Shown: positions 8,936 through 17,994 of the stretch, piece after piece
How positions within the stretch are numbered: position 1 is the first letter of the stretch
Layout: each line of letters opens with the position of its first letter
Source: Nocardiopsis sp. FIRDI 009
GTDB lineage: Bacteria; Actinomycetota; Actinomycetes; Streptosporangiales; Streptosporangiaceae
NCBI RefSeq assembly: GCF_003386285.1
Contig: NZ_QPNC01000040.1
Coordinates: 1 to 64,000, forward strand
DNA length: 64,000 bases
Direction: 5' to 3'
Position numbers and translations under genes: made by a program
Notes under the pieces: model-generated
Seen by the model: the letters and a program-made list of their open reading frames with translations, nothing else
Databases searched by the model: none
What the model was told of the DNA's origin: nothing

Positions 8936-9529
8936 CTACGAGGCGGCGCCGTCGTCGGGGGCGGCGCGTGTGTCGGTCCGGGGCCACCGGTGGACGGTGG
9001 TGCCGTCGATCCTCAGGAACGCCGAGCGCACCAGCCCCCGGGCCCTCCTCTCCCGGAAGACCTCGTGGTAGCGGCGGGTGAGTTCGTCGACGTCGTCGAA
9101 CTCCTCCCAACCCCCTCCTTCGGGATCGGCGTCCTGCCACCACAGCTCGCCCTTCGGCCTTCCCCGCACCCACGGTTTCCAGAGCCCCGCCACGGGCCCC
9201 GGCCAGGCGTCGCCGCGAACCGAGGTCAGCAGGTCGCGCGGGGTGTTCTCTGGATCGACCGGGGCGAAGGCGAACCTCCCCCGCCGTCGTCGGACACGTG
9301 CGGAACGCCGCACCGGGGGCACTGCCACACGTCGCGGCACAGGTCGGAGATCTCGTCCCGCCGGGCTTCGCTCCCGTGGTGGAGGTCCTCCCAGTCCTGG
9401 TCGGCGACCAGGTGGCCGCGCGTGGACATGAAGTCCGTGTCGAGTTCGCGCATCGTCTCGCCGCATCTGGAGCTTCCTGCGTCCCCGCGGTGACCGGATC
9501 TTGCGGACCTCGAACTCGAAGTCGTCCAT
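8936..9529 (-). pseudogene. Frameshifted zinc-ribbon-containing hypothetical protein
   Basis: The gene starts at ATG 9529 behind an AAGGGG ribosome site with MDDFEFEVRKIRSPRG. The sensible reading then moves to another minus frame (MRELDTDFMSTRGHLVADQD, with a CPRCG zinc knuckle), and returns to the first frame for FAFAPVDPENTPRDLL through WWQDADPEGGGWEEFDDVDEL. The second switch lies at a run of five C (9278-9282 on the plus strand); one extra base there restores frame. The first switch, near 9445-9490, is not clearly at a homopolymer. I do not recognise the family. Either a pseudogene or a gene with sequencing errors; it stands alone. Confidence 0.55.
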
Positions 9530-9745
9530 CGCACCCCTTCAGAGATGGGGTGTCGCAGCGACCACCAGAACTCAAGGAGGGTGGGAAGGGTGGGGGCGCT
9601 TCGTCGTGTCCGGGGTCCGTCCACCGCCGCGAGCACCCCGTACCGTCCCTGTTCAGCCGCCCGCCGGACCGGGTAGATCCCGGTTACGGCAGGTGACCCG
9701 GGTCGGCGGCGACACCGGTCACGGCCGACGTCGAACGGGGGCGAC

Positions 9746-9940
9746 ATGCAGGGCATGGTCGGCGACTACGTGCACACGCACGGGGTCACCAGCACGGACG
9801 GACAGCACAGCGGCAGGATCGTGGAGGTACGCGGCGCCAACAACGGGCCGCCGTACGTCGTGCGGTTCCCCGACGGTGAGGAGCGCCTGATCTACCCGGG
9901 CCCGAACACCATCGTGGAGCCCCGCTTCCCCAGGGACTGA
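9746..9940 (+). CDS. DUF1918 domain protein
   Basis: A 64-residue protein that is essentially one DUF1918 domain, a small SH3-like barrel common in actinobacteria: VGDYVHTHG, GRIVEVRGANNGPPYVVRF, and the ending ERLIYPGPNTIVEP. The role of the family is not established. The ATG at 9746 gives MQGMVGDY; the ATG at 9755 would match the family N-terminus equally well. Monocistronic, followed by a hairpin terminator. Confidence 0.85.
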   Translation: MQGMVGDYVHTHGVTSTDGQHSGRIVEVRGANNGPPYVVRFPDGEERLIYPGPNTIVEPRFPRD

Positions 9941-9982
9941 CCCCGGGGCGCCGAAACCCCGGGAGGGAGATCCTCCGCGCCC

Positions 9983-10016
9983 CGAGGGCCGGTGGACGCG
10001 ACACCACCGGCCCTCG
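9983..10016. terminator. Bidirectional terminator
   Basis: A perfect 13-bp stem (cgagggccggtgg with its complement), loop of 8 nt, between the convergent DUF1918 and FBP genes. Confidence 0.75.
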
Positions 10017-10049
10017 GCGCGCGACCGTCCGACCGCCGGGGCCGTGCCC

Positions 10050-10544
10050 TCAGGACCTGAGCCGCTCCAGGAACCCCGCGAGGTTCTCCCGGGCCCGCGC
10101 GGCCTGCTCCTCCACCGTGAGCGACTCCACGATCCGCCCTCCCCCGGGGCCGGGCTCCCTCAGCCCCCGGATGTAGAGCGAACAGGCGAAGTCCGAGCAC
10201 ATGCGCAACCCGATCGTGTTCCCCTCGCGCCCGGCCTTCCCCGCCTTGGGGGCCGACATGAGGGTCACGCCCTCGCCCCGGTGGGTGGTCAGGCACAGGG
10301 AACACAGGGTCGGGCGGAACCCGTCGCGCGCGGGGACGATGCGCAGCGCCACCCCCACCGGCCCCTCCTCGCCCTCGGCGACCAGGTAGGCGCGCTCGTG
10401 CGCCGTGTGGTCGCGCCAACCGAGGAAGTCCAGGTTCTCCCAGGGACGCTCCGCGAGATCCCGGGGCAGGGCCAGGCGTTTGGCCTCCCCCTTCGAACAG
10501 TTGATGAATGATCCGCGGATGTCCCGCTCGTTCAGGGCCTTCAT
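10050..10544 (-). CDS. FBP-domain protein (EF-G-binding treble-clef zinc finger)
   Basis: A 164-residue protein of the actinobacterial FBP family, opening [20 protein letters not shown] and [14 protein letters not shown]. The C-terminal half is the treble-clef zinc finger shared with the fusidic-acid resistance protein FusB: CSLC near residue 88 and MCSDFAC near residue 117 supply four cysteines. FusB-type proteins bind elongation factor G and free it from stalled ribosomes. Here the gene is divergent from an EF-G gene about 215 bp away, which fits that partnership. ATG 10544 is chosen over an upstream TTG because it matches the family N-terminus. That this actinobacterial version acts on EF-G is inference from domain and neighbour. 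Confidence 0.85.
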   Translation of the reverse strand: MKALNERDIRGSFINCSKGEAKRLALPRDLAERPWENLDFLGWRDHTAHERAYLVAEGEEGPVGVALRIVPARDGFRPTLCSLCLTTHRGEGVTLMSAPKAGKAGREGNTIGLRMCSDFACSLYIRGLREPGPGGGRIVESLTVEEQAARARENLAGFLERLRS

Positions 10545-10758
10545 GTTCGTCGACGCTAACAACCTGCCAAAACGCGGGGCAACGGGTTTTCCGCGCGCCG
10601 ACGGCGTGGCGCGGGGACCGCCCCGGAACGGCGCAAAACCAATGGAACCCGCCGCGCCCGCCGCCTACGCTCTCGCCAGGCGGTGGACCGTACGGACGGT
10701 CCCCTGGCTCGCGCGCGCTCGCCGCCACACCCCCCGAACCCAGGAAGGACGGAACAGC

Positions 10759-12849
10759 ATGGCCATCCAGCACACGGAAATGGCCGCGGTCCGCAACATC
10801 GGGATCATGGCGCACATCGACGCGGGCAAGACGACCACCACCGAGCGCGTCCTGTACCTCACCGGCGTCTCCCACCGGGTCGGTGAGGTCCACGACGGGA
10901 ACACCGCCATGGACTTCATGCCCGAGGAGCGGGAGCACGGCATCACCATCACCTCCGCGGCCACGACCTGCCACTGGTCGGTCGAGGGAGTCGACCACAC
11001 CGTGAACATCATCGACACCCCCGGCCACATCGACTTCACCGTCGAGGTGGAGCGGTGTCTGCGGGTGCTCGACGGGGCGGTCGCGGTGTTCGACGGCGTG
11101 GCCGGGGTCGAGCCGCAGTCGGAGATGGTGTGGCGCCAGGCCGACCGCTACGGCGTACCGCGCGTGTGCTTCGTCAACAAGCTCGACCGCGTCGGCGCCG
11201 ACTTCGCGCGCTGCGTCGACACGATCTCCGCGCTGCTCGGCGCCGCGCCGCTGGTCCTGCACCTGCCGATCGGCGCGGAGCGGGACCTGCGCGGCGTGGT
11301 GGACCTCGTCCGGATGCGGGCGCTCGTATGGTCGGCCGAGGCCGAGCACGGCGAACGGTTCGACGTCGTCGACATCCCGGGCGAGATGGCCGCCGAGGCA
11401 CAGGAGTGGCGGGCCCGTCTGGTGGAGGCGGTCGCCGAGCACGACGAGGAGGTGTTGGAGCTGTACGTCCAGGGTGTGGAACCCACGCAGGAGCGGCTGC
11501 GCGCGGCGATCCGCCGTGCCACCCTCGGCTCCGTCGACGGCGGCGCCACGGTCACCCCGGTGCTGTGCGGCAGCGCCTACCGGAACATCGGTGTTCAGCC
11601 CCTGCTCGACGCCGTGGTCCACTACCTGCCCTCTCCCGTCGACGCCGGTGCCGCACACGGCCGCTCGCCGGGCGATCCCGGCACGGTGGTGGCCCGGGAA
11701 CCGTCCGAGGACGCGCCGCTGGCCGCCCTGGCGTTCAAGATCAGCGGCGACCCGCACCTGGGCAGACTCACGTTCGTCCGCGTGTACTCGGGACGGCTCG
11801 ACACGGGCGCCCGCGTGCACAACCCTGTGCGGGGGGCGCGGGAACGCGTCGGCAAGATCTACCGCGTGCACGCCGACAAGCGTGAGGAGATCGCGTCGGC
11901 GGGCGCCGGGGACATCGTCGCCGTCATGGGGTTGAAGCAGACCGCCACCGGTCAGACCCTGTGCGACCCGCGGCACCCGGTCGTGCTGGAGTCGATGGAC
12001 TTCCCGGACCCGGTCATCGAGGTCTCGGTCGAACCCGAGTCCCGGGCCGACCGGGACCGGCTCTCCGGCGCCATCGCGCGCCTGGCGGAGGAGGACCCCT
12101 CCTTCCGGGTGCGCGCCGACGCCGAGAGCGGCCAGACCGTCATCGGCGGCATGGGCGAACTGCACCTGGAGATCCAGGTCGACCGGATGCTCCGCGAGTA
12201 CCGGGTGGCGGCCCGGATCGGCAGGCCCCGGGTCGCCTACCGCGAGACGATCCGCCGGGCCGTGACCGGGGTGGAGCACACCCACCGCAAGCAGCACGGC
12301 GGCAAGGGGCAGTACGCGCGTGTACGGATCGCCCTGGAGCCGCTGGAGTCCGGGTACGAGTTCGTGGACGCGGTGACGGGCGGCCGGGTGCCCAGGGAGT
12401 TCGTCCCGTCGGTGGACGAGGGGTGCCGCCAGGCGATGCTGGCCGGCGTGTTCTCGGAGTACGAGATGACCGGTGTCCGGGTGACGCTGCTCGACGGGGC
12501 CTTCCACACGGAGGACTCCTCCGAGCTGGCGTTCCGGATCGCCGGGGCGGCGGCCTTCCGGGAAGCGGTCGCCCTCGCGGAGCCGGTCCTCCTCGAACCG
12601 GTGATGGCCGTGGAGGTCACCACCCCGGAGGAGTACATGGGCGACGTGATCGGCGACCTCAACTCCCGCCGGGGGCGGGTGCGGGCGCTGTCGGACCGGT
12701 ACGGCGCGAAGGTGGTGTCGGCGCTGGTGCCGATGGCGGAGACGTTCGGCTACGTGGGCGACCTGCGCGGCCGGACCTCCGGTAGGGCGAGCTTCACGAT
12801 GGAGTTCGACTCCTACGCCGTGGCCGCGGCCCCCTCCGGCCTGGGATAA
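10759..12849 (+). CDS. fusA: Elongation factor G paralogue
   Basis: A full-length 696-residue EF-G. The GTPase domain has [13 protein letters not shown] (residues 18-30, P-loop), the switch I region [29 protein letters not shown], and NKLD. Domains II-V follow, with [14 protein letters not shown] and [10 protein letters not shown] (domain IV). No rpsL, rpsG or tuf is beside it, so it is not the str-operon fusA but a second copy. It differs from housekeeping EF-G in switch I ([10 protein letters not shown] instead of the usual DWMEQEQERG). An AGGAAGG site precedes the ATG. Divergent from the FBP gene. It could be a stress, recycling or drug-tolerant EF-G. Confidence 0.9.
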   Translation: MAIQHTEMAAVRNIGIMAHIDAGKTTTTERVLYLTGVSHRVGEVHDGNTAMDFMPEEREHGITITSAATTCHWSVEGVDHTVNIIDTPGHIDFTVEVERCLRVLDGAVAVFDGVAGVEPQSEMVWRQADRYGVPRVCFVNKLDRVGADFARCVDTISALLGAAPLVLHLPIGAERDLRGVVDLVRMRALVWSAEAEHGERFDVVDIPGEMAAEAQEWRARLVEAVAEHDEEVLELYVQGVEPTQERLRAAIRRATLGSVDGGATVTPVLCGSAYRNIGVQPLLDAVVHYLPSPVDAGAAHGRSPGDPGTVVAREPSEDAPLAALAFKISGDPHLGRLTFVRVYSGRLDTGARVHNPVRGARERVGKIYRVHADKREEIASAGAGDIVAVMGLKQTATGQTLCDPRHPVVLESMDFPDPVIEVSVEPESRADRDRLSGAIARLAEEDPSFRVRADAESGQTVIGGMGELHLEIQVDRMLREYRVAARIGRPRVAYRETIRRAVTGVEHTHRKQHGGKGQYARVRIALEPLESGYEFVDAVTGGRVPREFVPSVDEGCRQAMLAGVFSEYEMTGVRVTLLDGAFHTEDSSELAFRIAGAAAFREAVALAEPVLLEPVMAVEVTTPEEYMGDVIGDLNSRRGRVRALSDRYGAKVVSALVPMAETFGYVGDLRGRTSGRASFTMEFDSYAVAAAPSGLG

Positions 12850-12925
12850 CCACGGAATCCCGCGCCGGGGGCCACGACTTCGGGGCGGGTGCGGGCGGCC
12901 GGGGCGAGGCCCCGGCCCGAAGAAC

Positions 12926-12995
12926 ACCGCCCGGAGCTCTGCGCTCCGGGCGGTCCGGCCCGTCGTGGGCCCCGGTCCGGCGGACCGGGGCCCAC
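12926..12995. terminator. Double hairpin terminator
   Basis: Two consecutive stems lie between convergent genes: a 12-bp stem (12926-12937 / 12943-12954) and a 14-bp stem (12965-12978 / 12982-12995), both perfect. Probably one for each direction. Confidence 0.75.
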
Positions 12996-13018
12996 CCCGC
13001 CGCCGGCGGGCGGGTCCG

Positions 13019-13621
13019 CTACTGGACGTCGGCGACGACCGGGTCGCCCAGGCCGAGAAGGTCGCCCATCTCGACGCTGGCGACCTCCACCTCGCCGACG
13101 ACGGCGATCTGACCGCTCGTCCGCTGGCCGGGTTGGAGGGTGACCACGTCGAGCTGCTCGATGTCGGCGAAGATGGTGTCGGCCCAGTCACTGACGACCG
13201 TGCCGTCGGCCAGGACCACGGAGAAGTTGATCGGGTTGACATCGATCGCCTCGTCGGAATTGTTGACGATCTCGATGTCGATGGCCGTGTAGACGGTGTC
13301 GTCGATCGTGTCCCCGACGGTGCCCGCGTTGGTGGCGGTCATGGTGACCTCGGAGTCCGCGGCGGGCTCCTCGGCGGTGTCGTCCGCGGGCTCCTCGGCG
13401 GCCTGGTCGGAGCTGTCCGCCGAGTCGGACGGGGACGAGGCCGCGGTGCCGTCCTCGGAGGAGGCGACGAGACCGAGGGCGAACAACAGGACAAAGCCGA
13501 TGACCACCAGGACGAGGCACCCTCCGCAACCGAAGATGCCGATCTTCGCGCCGGTGGACATGCCTTGTTTCGGCGGCGGCTGCGGGGGACCGTAGGGGGG
13601 CTGCTGGGGGGGATAGGACAC
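13019..13621 (-). CDS. DUF4352-type membrane-anchored protein
   Basis: A 200-residue protein with a proline/glutamine-rich cytoplasmic N-terminus (residues 1-20), one membrane helix (about 26-54, with a GCGGC start), an acidic Ser/Asp/Glu linker (about 55-90), and an extracellular beta-sandwich resembling DUF4352/telokin-like domains: VYTAIDIEIVNNSDEAIDVN, SVVLADGTVVSDW, and a late LQPGQRTSGQIAVVGE. This arrangement is common in actinobacterial surface proteins and the function is unknown. GTG start at 13621 with a GAAGGAG site. Convergent to EF-G, monocistronic. Confidence 0.8.
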   Translation of the reverse strand: MSYPPQQPPYGPPQPPPKQGMSTGAKIGIFGCGGCLVLVVIGFVLLFALGLVASSEDGTAASSPSDSADSSDQAAEEPADDTAEEPAADSEVTMTATNAGTVGDTIDDTVYTAIDIEIVNNSDEAIDVNPINFSVVLADGTVVSDWADTIFADIEQLDVVTLQPGQRTSGQIAVVGEVEVASVEMGDLLGLGDPVVADVQ

Positions 13622-14202
13622 GTGTACTCCTTCGTGCGGCGCTGGGGGGAGGCGGCGGAGCGGGAGCCGCGATGGTCGACCAGGCGCCGAGCGGGAGCGC
13701 GTGGCTGCGGCCGACGCTAGCGAACAAGACGGGACTTCGCTACCGAAAACGGTACGACCCCACCCGTGCCCCTCCTCCCCTCCACCCCGGTCACCTGCGG
13801 AACGGGGGCACGCGTCCTACACGCGCGTGGCCGTGTCCGGCCCGGGACTCCCGGGCGTGTCTCCGTGGGTGCCCACGGCAGGAACAGGACGCTGGCCCCC
13901 GCGGGACCGGGGACCCGTCGCGCACCGGCTCGTGGAGGGCGAACCGTTCGTCCACGGCCAGCGTGAGGAAGCCCGCGCCGGGCAGCGGCCAGATCCGCCT
14001 CGGCCGCTCACCGGGCCACGGCGAGCGCCACCGGGAGCGTCGGGGATCGCGGTGACGGTCAGCCCGGCTGCGGTGGGGGCGCCCCACACGGCGGACGGTC
14101 ACCGTTCGTGGTCGCGGAGGGGTCCTCGACGACGAGTGCGGCCAGGCCCAACACGTGTCGGCGGGTGAGGGGCCGCCCAGGTCGCGGTTGAGGGGGCGGA
14201 CC
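13622..14202. other. Gene-poor stretch with a possible decayed membrane-protein gene
   Basis: About 580 bp without a convincing gene. On the minus strand a short run, GAGFLTLAVDERFALHEPVRD, looks like part of a small integral membrane protein. Its surroundings are frame-broken and rich in arginine and proline, as GC-rich noncoding sequence is. I read this as a decayed remnant; family uncertain. Confidence 0.35.
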
Positions 14203-14685
14203 TCACCCCTCGGTGGGACGGCGGATCCCCGTGTGGTGGTCGACGAGGCGGGTGAGCAGGTCGACGAGCTGTTCCCGCTCCGGTCCGGACAGCGGCCGCA
14301 GGAGGTCGTCCTGGAGGGAGCGCAGGAGGTCGTCGAGGTGGCTCAACCACCGCGCGCCCGCCGGGGTCAGGGAGACGACGTTGCGGCGCCGGTCCTCGGG
14401 GTCCGGTCGGCGTTCGACCAGGTCGCGGTCGGCGAGCTCGTTGATGACCGCGACGAGGTCGCTGCGGTGGATGCCGGTGCGGCGGCTGAGGGTCGCCTGG
14501 CTGGCGGGGCCGAGGTCGTGCAGGGCGACGAGGGCGGCGTAGTGCCACTTCCGGGCGTCGGCGGCGGACAGTCCCGCGGCCACCACCCGGTCGGCGTGCA
14601 TCGCCGCCATCCCGAGCAGCCTGCTGGGGAGGGTGCGCAGGCGGGCGGGGGCGTCCGGGTCGTCGGGCATGTCGGGTGCGGTCAT
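14203..14685 (-). CDS. MarR-family transcriptional regulator
   Basis: A 160-residue winged-helix regulator. The DNA-binding part is GPASQATLSRRTGIHRSDLVAVINELADRDLVERRPDPEDRRRN, typical of MarR, followed by SLTPAGARWL and a long dimerisation helix (LDDLLRSLQDDLLRPL). It is divergent from the haloalkane dehalogenase gene, and the 90-bp gap contains strong palindromes. The gene probably represses both itself and the dehalogenase, with a phenolic or halogenated ligand as inducer; that ligand is inference. Confidence 0.9.
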   Translation of the reverse strand: MTAPDMPDDPDAPARLRTLPSRLLGMAAMHADRVVAAGLSAADARKWHYAALVALHDLGPASQATLSRRTGIHRSDLVAVINELADRDLVERRPDPEDRRRNVVSLTPAGARWLSHLDDLLRSLQDDLLRPLSGPEREQLVDLLTRLVDHHTGIRRPTEG

Positions 14686-14741
14686 GCGTCAAGTCTAGAC
14701 ACTTGCGTTGGTTCCCCTAACGATCTATATTCATTAGCGAA

Positions 14742-14763
14742 ACTAACGTTAGTGTCACTAACG
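14742..14763. promoter_or_regulatory. Overlapping MarR-type operators
   Basis: Two overlapping perfect palindromes: a 12-mer actaacgttagt (14742-14753) and a 17-mer cgttagtg-t-cactaacg (14747-14763). They end 12 bp before the dehalogenase ATG, so a bound dimer would cover its ribosome site. A weaker cgtt...aacg pair at 14706-14722 may be a second site. Confidence 0.7.
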
Positions 14764-14775
14764 AATGGAGTTCGC

Positions 14776-15633
14776 ATGCCCGTCGTCGACGTCCTCGACT
14801 CGACCATGTACCACGAGGAGACCGGGGAGGGGGCGCCCGTCGTCTTCCTCCACGGCAACCCCGCCTCCTCCCACCTGTGGCGCGAGGTCCTGCCCGTCTT
14901 CGGCTCCCCCGGGCGCCTGCTCGCCCCCGACCTGGTCGGCATGGGGCGATCCGGGAAACCCGACGGCGCCTACCGATTCGCCGACCACGCGCGCTACCTC
15001 GACGCCTGGTTCGACGCTCTGGGGCTGGACCGGGTGGTGCTGGTCGGACACGACTGGGGAGGGACACTCGCCTTCGACTTGGCCGCGCGCCACCCCGGCC
15101 GGGTGCGCGGCATCGCCTTCATGGAGACCATCGTCCGTCCGATGTCCCGGGCGGAGTTGAGCGCACCGGCCCGCGAGCGCTTCGAGACCCTGCGCACCCC
15201 GGAGGGAGGGCAGGGGGCGCTCAGCCGCAACGACCTCGTGGACGCCGCCTTCACCCGCGGTGTCCTCAGCCCGCTGGACGAGGAGGAGATCGCACCCTAC
15301 CGGGCCCCCTACCCGGACCCGGACAGCCGGCGTCCGCTGCTCGCCTGGGCCCGCTCCCTCCCCCTGGACGGCGAGCCGGCCGACGTGGCGGAGCGGCTCG
15401 ACGGCTACCGCGACTGGCTCGCCACCAGCGACGACGTGCCGAAACTGCTGCTGACCTTCGACTCCTCGCCGACACTGCTCATCACCGAGGACATGGCCGC
15501 CTGGTGCGCGACCCACATGGCGGCCCTGGAGAGGGAGCACTGCGGCCCGGCGGGGCACCATGCGCCGGAGGACCGGCCCGAGGCCATCGGCGCGGCGGTC
15601 GCCTCGTGGGCGGACCGCCACGGCCTCCGGTAG
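14776..15633 (+). CDS. Haloalkane dehalogenase (HLD-II-like alpha/beta hydrolase)
   Basis: A 285-residue enzyme that hydrolyses carbon-halogen bonds through an ester intermediate. Visible catalytic groups: nucleophile Asp93 in VGHDWGGT with halide-stabilising Trp94, halide-binding Asn28 in LHGNPASSHLW, the catalytic acid Glu117 in AFMETIVRPM (the position used by DhaA/LinB), and His261 or His262 in GPAGHHAPEDRP. The order fits subfamily HLD-II. ATG 14776 matches family N-termini. Divergent MarR regulator with operators in between. The natural substrate cannot be read from sequence; many such enzymes act on chlorinated or brominated alkanes. Confidence 0.88.
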   Translation: MPVVDVLDSTMYHEETGEGAPVVFLHGNPASSHLWREVLPVFGSPGRLLAPDLVGMGRSGKPDGAYRFADHARYLDAWFDALGLDRVVLVGHDWGGTLAFDLAARHPGRVRGIAFMETIVRPMSRAELSAPARERFETLRTPEGGQGALSRNDLVDAAFTRGVLSPLDEEEIAPYRAPYPDPDSRRPLLAWARSLPLDGEPADVAERLDGYRDWLATSDDVPKLLLTFDSSPTLLITEDMAAWCATHMAALEREHCGPAGHHAPEDRPEAIGAAVASWADRHGLR

Positions 15634-15752
15634 CGGCTACAGGGACTCGACCAACGGGAAAGCGCCCGCGAGCACCCGACGGTCCGACAGACGAGAGGGT
15701 CCGTTCCGGACAGGGACTCACCGCCCTTGGCGGGCCCCGACCACGCGCCCGG

Positions 15753-16118
15753 TCACCGCCGCCGGAACAGCAGACCGTACGCGCCGAGCGCCCCGGAGGC
15801 GACCGTCGGCACGGCTACGACCAGCGCCGCCGTGGCCCGCCCCTGGCGGACGAGGGCGCACTGCTCCCTCGTCCAGGAGGTGAGTCGTTCGTTGCCGAAG
15901 AGCGGATCGTCCGGGTGGTACACCCACGGAACCACGGAGTGGCAGGGACTGGGTTCGTGTGAACCCAGGTGGTGGCTGGACGGGGTCGCGAGCAGCAGGA
16001 GCACTCCGATCAGCCCGAGGGCAGCGATGACCAGAGCCGCCACCGCCGCGGGTCGGAACCGTGCACCCGCACGGGAGGGCGTTTCTCTTCGGGATGCTCG
16101 CATGCGTGGCCTCGGCAT
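15753..16118 (-). CDS. Small two-helix membrane protein
   Basis: A 121-residue protein of unknown function. Basic N-terminus, membrane helix 1 (about residues 24-45), an outside loop with two cysteines and PWVYHPDDPLFGNERLTSWTREQC, then helix 2 (about 94-117) and a short RRR tail. The paired loop cysteines could form a disulfide. An internal ATG at 16103 is an alternative start. Alone; convergent with the dehalogenase. Confidence 0.6.
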   Translation of the reverse strand: MPRPRMRASRRETPSRAGARFRPAAVAALVIAALGLIGVLLLLATPSSHHLGSHEPSPCHSVVPWVYHPDDPLFGNERLTSWTREQCALVRQGRATAALVVAVPTVASGALGAYGLLFRRR

Positions 16119-16146
16119 TCGTAGGGGAGGCGATCCGCCCGTATCG

Positions 16147-16383
16147 TCACGGATCCTTCGTCGACCACACTGTCCGATGGCCGGCGGGCCGTTCGGGTTC
16201 GGGCCACGGCACCACAGCCGCGGTCACCTCGGCGACGGGCCGTCCGGCGCGGGTTTCGGTGGCGTGGTCGGTGCGCTCGCTGCGACCGGCGGCGCGCAGG
16301 GTGAGAGTGAAGGAGTCGACGTGGGGCTTCAGGGGTCCGGCGGCCGTGTTGCGCGGTCCCCGGCGTAGGCGCTTGGTGCCCAT
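16147..16383 (-). pseudogene. Truncated tyrosine integrase, N-terminal remnant (copy A)
   Basis: The reading frame begins with MGTKRLRRGPRN and VDSFTLTLRAAGRSERT, the beginning of the SAM-like core-binding domain of a phage-type integrase, then leaves homology after about 38 codons. The same N-terminus occurs at 30359-30661, where the domain runs further. No catalytic domain is present. It lies within the 188-bp direct repeat and is a relic. Confidence 0.6.
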
Positions 16384-16456
16384 AGGCGATTGCTCTCCAG
16401 GCGGTGAGGCTGTCAGCGGAGTGACTCCGCTTGAAGACGTCCCGGGTCAGACATAG
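16269..16456 (-). repeat. 188-bp direct repeat, copy A (integrase start region)
   Basis: This segment matches 30583-30770 over 188 bp without gaps, about 90 % identical by eye. It contains the first codons of an integrase gene and its upstream region. The two copies have the same orientation and bracket about 14 kb of accessory DNA. Just beyond it (16459-16490) is a weak match to the tRNA-like sequence that follows copy B. Confidence 0.8.
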
Positions 16457-16789
16457 TGAGAGCCGTCGAGGGGGTAGGGCCCCTCACCTTGTTCATCGAA
16501 GTGGGTCCGGCGATGGCGTGGGTGCGTGGACGACGTCATGACGGATATCAGCAGCTACACCGGTCGGTGCCCGGAAAAGGGGGCGGTCTCGCAGATGGAC
16601 AAACCGGTGGAGTGCCTCCTGTGGGGCTGTGTGAGCAGGACCGAAGCTCCTACCGGGACGCTGGTGCCTCAGCCAGGGCCGCAGCGCGGTCGCGATGACG
16701 AGTAGGGCACCCAGGTCACCAGTGATCTCTTCACGCTTATCCACCCCACAGCACACGAATCACAATACGCGATCACGCCAGGCCCAGGA
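16457..16789. other. Gene-free stretch
   Basis: No gene is supported on either strand. The sequence moves from high GC beside the repeat to lower GC towards the next gene, which marks a composition boundary. A degenerate T-arm-like hairpin (gaggggg ... ccctc) lies at its left end. Confidence 0.4.
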
Positions 16790-17887
16790 CTACTTCGCGT
16801 GCTTCCCAGAGATCTTCCCCAAAACCAAGAAAACAGAACACGAATGAAGATTATCCGACTGACGATATTCTAATCTTCCCGGGCCTTCCTGACTCCCATT
16901 CGACCTTAACCCGGCCCCCAGGCCAACCTCGTTCTCGCCTGCTCGAACCCACGTATAGTAAGGCATCCCATCTGCTTCATAGGATAGCAGCAGATACTCC
17001 GTGCAGCCAGAGCGCGGATTCTCGCGACACTCCAAGTCGACAACCCACCCAGGAGAGCTTCGCGGATTCTCGAATTCCACATCGCCGCGGAAGGTTTCAA
17101 ACAGGCCAAGACCAAGAATGCAAGCAATGGGAATTCCCACCACAAAAACATCCACCCAAGCCGGTATCACAAACAGCCGCAATCTCCTGCCACGCCTCAC
17201 CCTTGGCAAGTCAGAATACTTTTCAGCAGCCGGAAAGAGGAGTGCACTTCCTGTGAAAACAGCCCCACAGGACAAAGTGATACTCCACCGCGACGACTCT
17301 TCCGCGATAAAGTTTTCGACTCCACCTATCAATATGGGGAGAACCAACAGCAGCATGCCAGAAACAAGAGCCATTAGCGCCAAGCCCCCTCGCCATAGGG
17401 CCGGACCAGCGTCCCTCCACCCCACCCGGGTCGAAGACACTTCCCCATTCGCATGCACACTCCTGGCGGCAAGTTTCGAATAGGGCCCTGCCTCTCGGAA
17501 CCAAAGGTAGCCGAAGACAAGCAGTGGAAGCACTAAGGCGACCCATAAATTTGAGGCCAAGGTAGGAGGATCCACGAAGTAGTATCCCTCACCATAGGGA
17601 AGATACCTGACCGAGACCATCAAATCGTCGCCGACTTGATAATTTCCATATGCCTTGACGCTGTCAATTCCAGAAAAATCACCCTGGGGAGGGACACGAA
17701 CAAGAGGGGCACCGTCCTTAACCCCAATTATCTCCCCACTGAGTACGAAAGAGTCGAATTTTGCAGAAATATGGGTCACAAGATCGTGCACCATCGGTGA
17801 TATGAACAACCCGAACGATAGTCCTATCGACGGAACAGTCACCGCGTGCAGCAGAAAATTCTGAAATTTCTTTGGAATCTTGATCAA
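16790..17887 (-). CDS. Multi-helix membrane protein, unknown function
   Basis: A 365-residue protein with a TTG start and clearly lower GC than the neighbours. Probable membrane helices: about residues 14-34, 111-130, 167-190, 200-220 and 240-262. Between the first two is a small beta-rich outside segment (SGEIIGVKDGAPLVRV, YQVGDDLMVSVRYLPYGEGYYF) that resembles DUF3592-type modules. After the last helix a C-terminal domain contains three or four cysteines (LECRENPRSGCTEYLLL, LHSCSVFLV). No family is firmly recognised. It lies downstream of the IS630 element and the Rhs1 tail, so it could be an extra immunity-type gene; that is only inference. Confidence 0.6.
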   Translation of the reverse strand: MIKIPKKFQNFLLHAVTVPSIGLSFGLFISPMVHDLVTHISAKFDSFVLSGEIIGVKDGAPLVRVPPQGDFSGIDSVKAYGNYQVGDDLMVSVRYLPYGEGYYFVDPPTLASNLWVALVLPLLVFGYLWFREAGPYSKLAARSVHANGEVSSTRVGWRDAGPALWRGGLALMALVSGMLLLVLPILIGGVENFIAEESSRWSITLSCGAVFTGSALLFPAAEKYSDLPRVRRGRRLRLFVIPAWVDVFVVGIPIACILGLGLFETFRGDVEFENPRSSPGWVVDLECRENPRSGCTEYLLLSYEADGMPYYTWVRAGENEVGLGAGLRSNGSQEGPGRLEYRQSDNLHSCSVFLVLGKISGKHAK

Positions 17888-17994
17888 GACTGATCACCAA
17901 ATCCAGGTCATCGGGGGTCACCTATGGGGTTCTCCAAAGTCCTCCCGACACTTCCGACGTTGTGATCATAGGAAATCACTTCACTCGTCTGATA

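Noticed and set aside
16457-16490. tRNA 3' end beside repeat copy A
   Set aside because: A T-arm-like stem is visible but the loop does not fit TTCRANY and no anticodon arm follows. At best a decayed relic.
17718-17921. 67-codon minus-strand ORF starting MTPDDLDLVISLDQDSKEIS
   Set aside because: It overlaps the start of the 365-residue membrane protein in another frame and becomes unstructured after 25 residues; no support as a gene.
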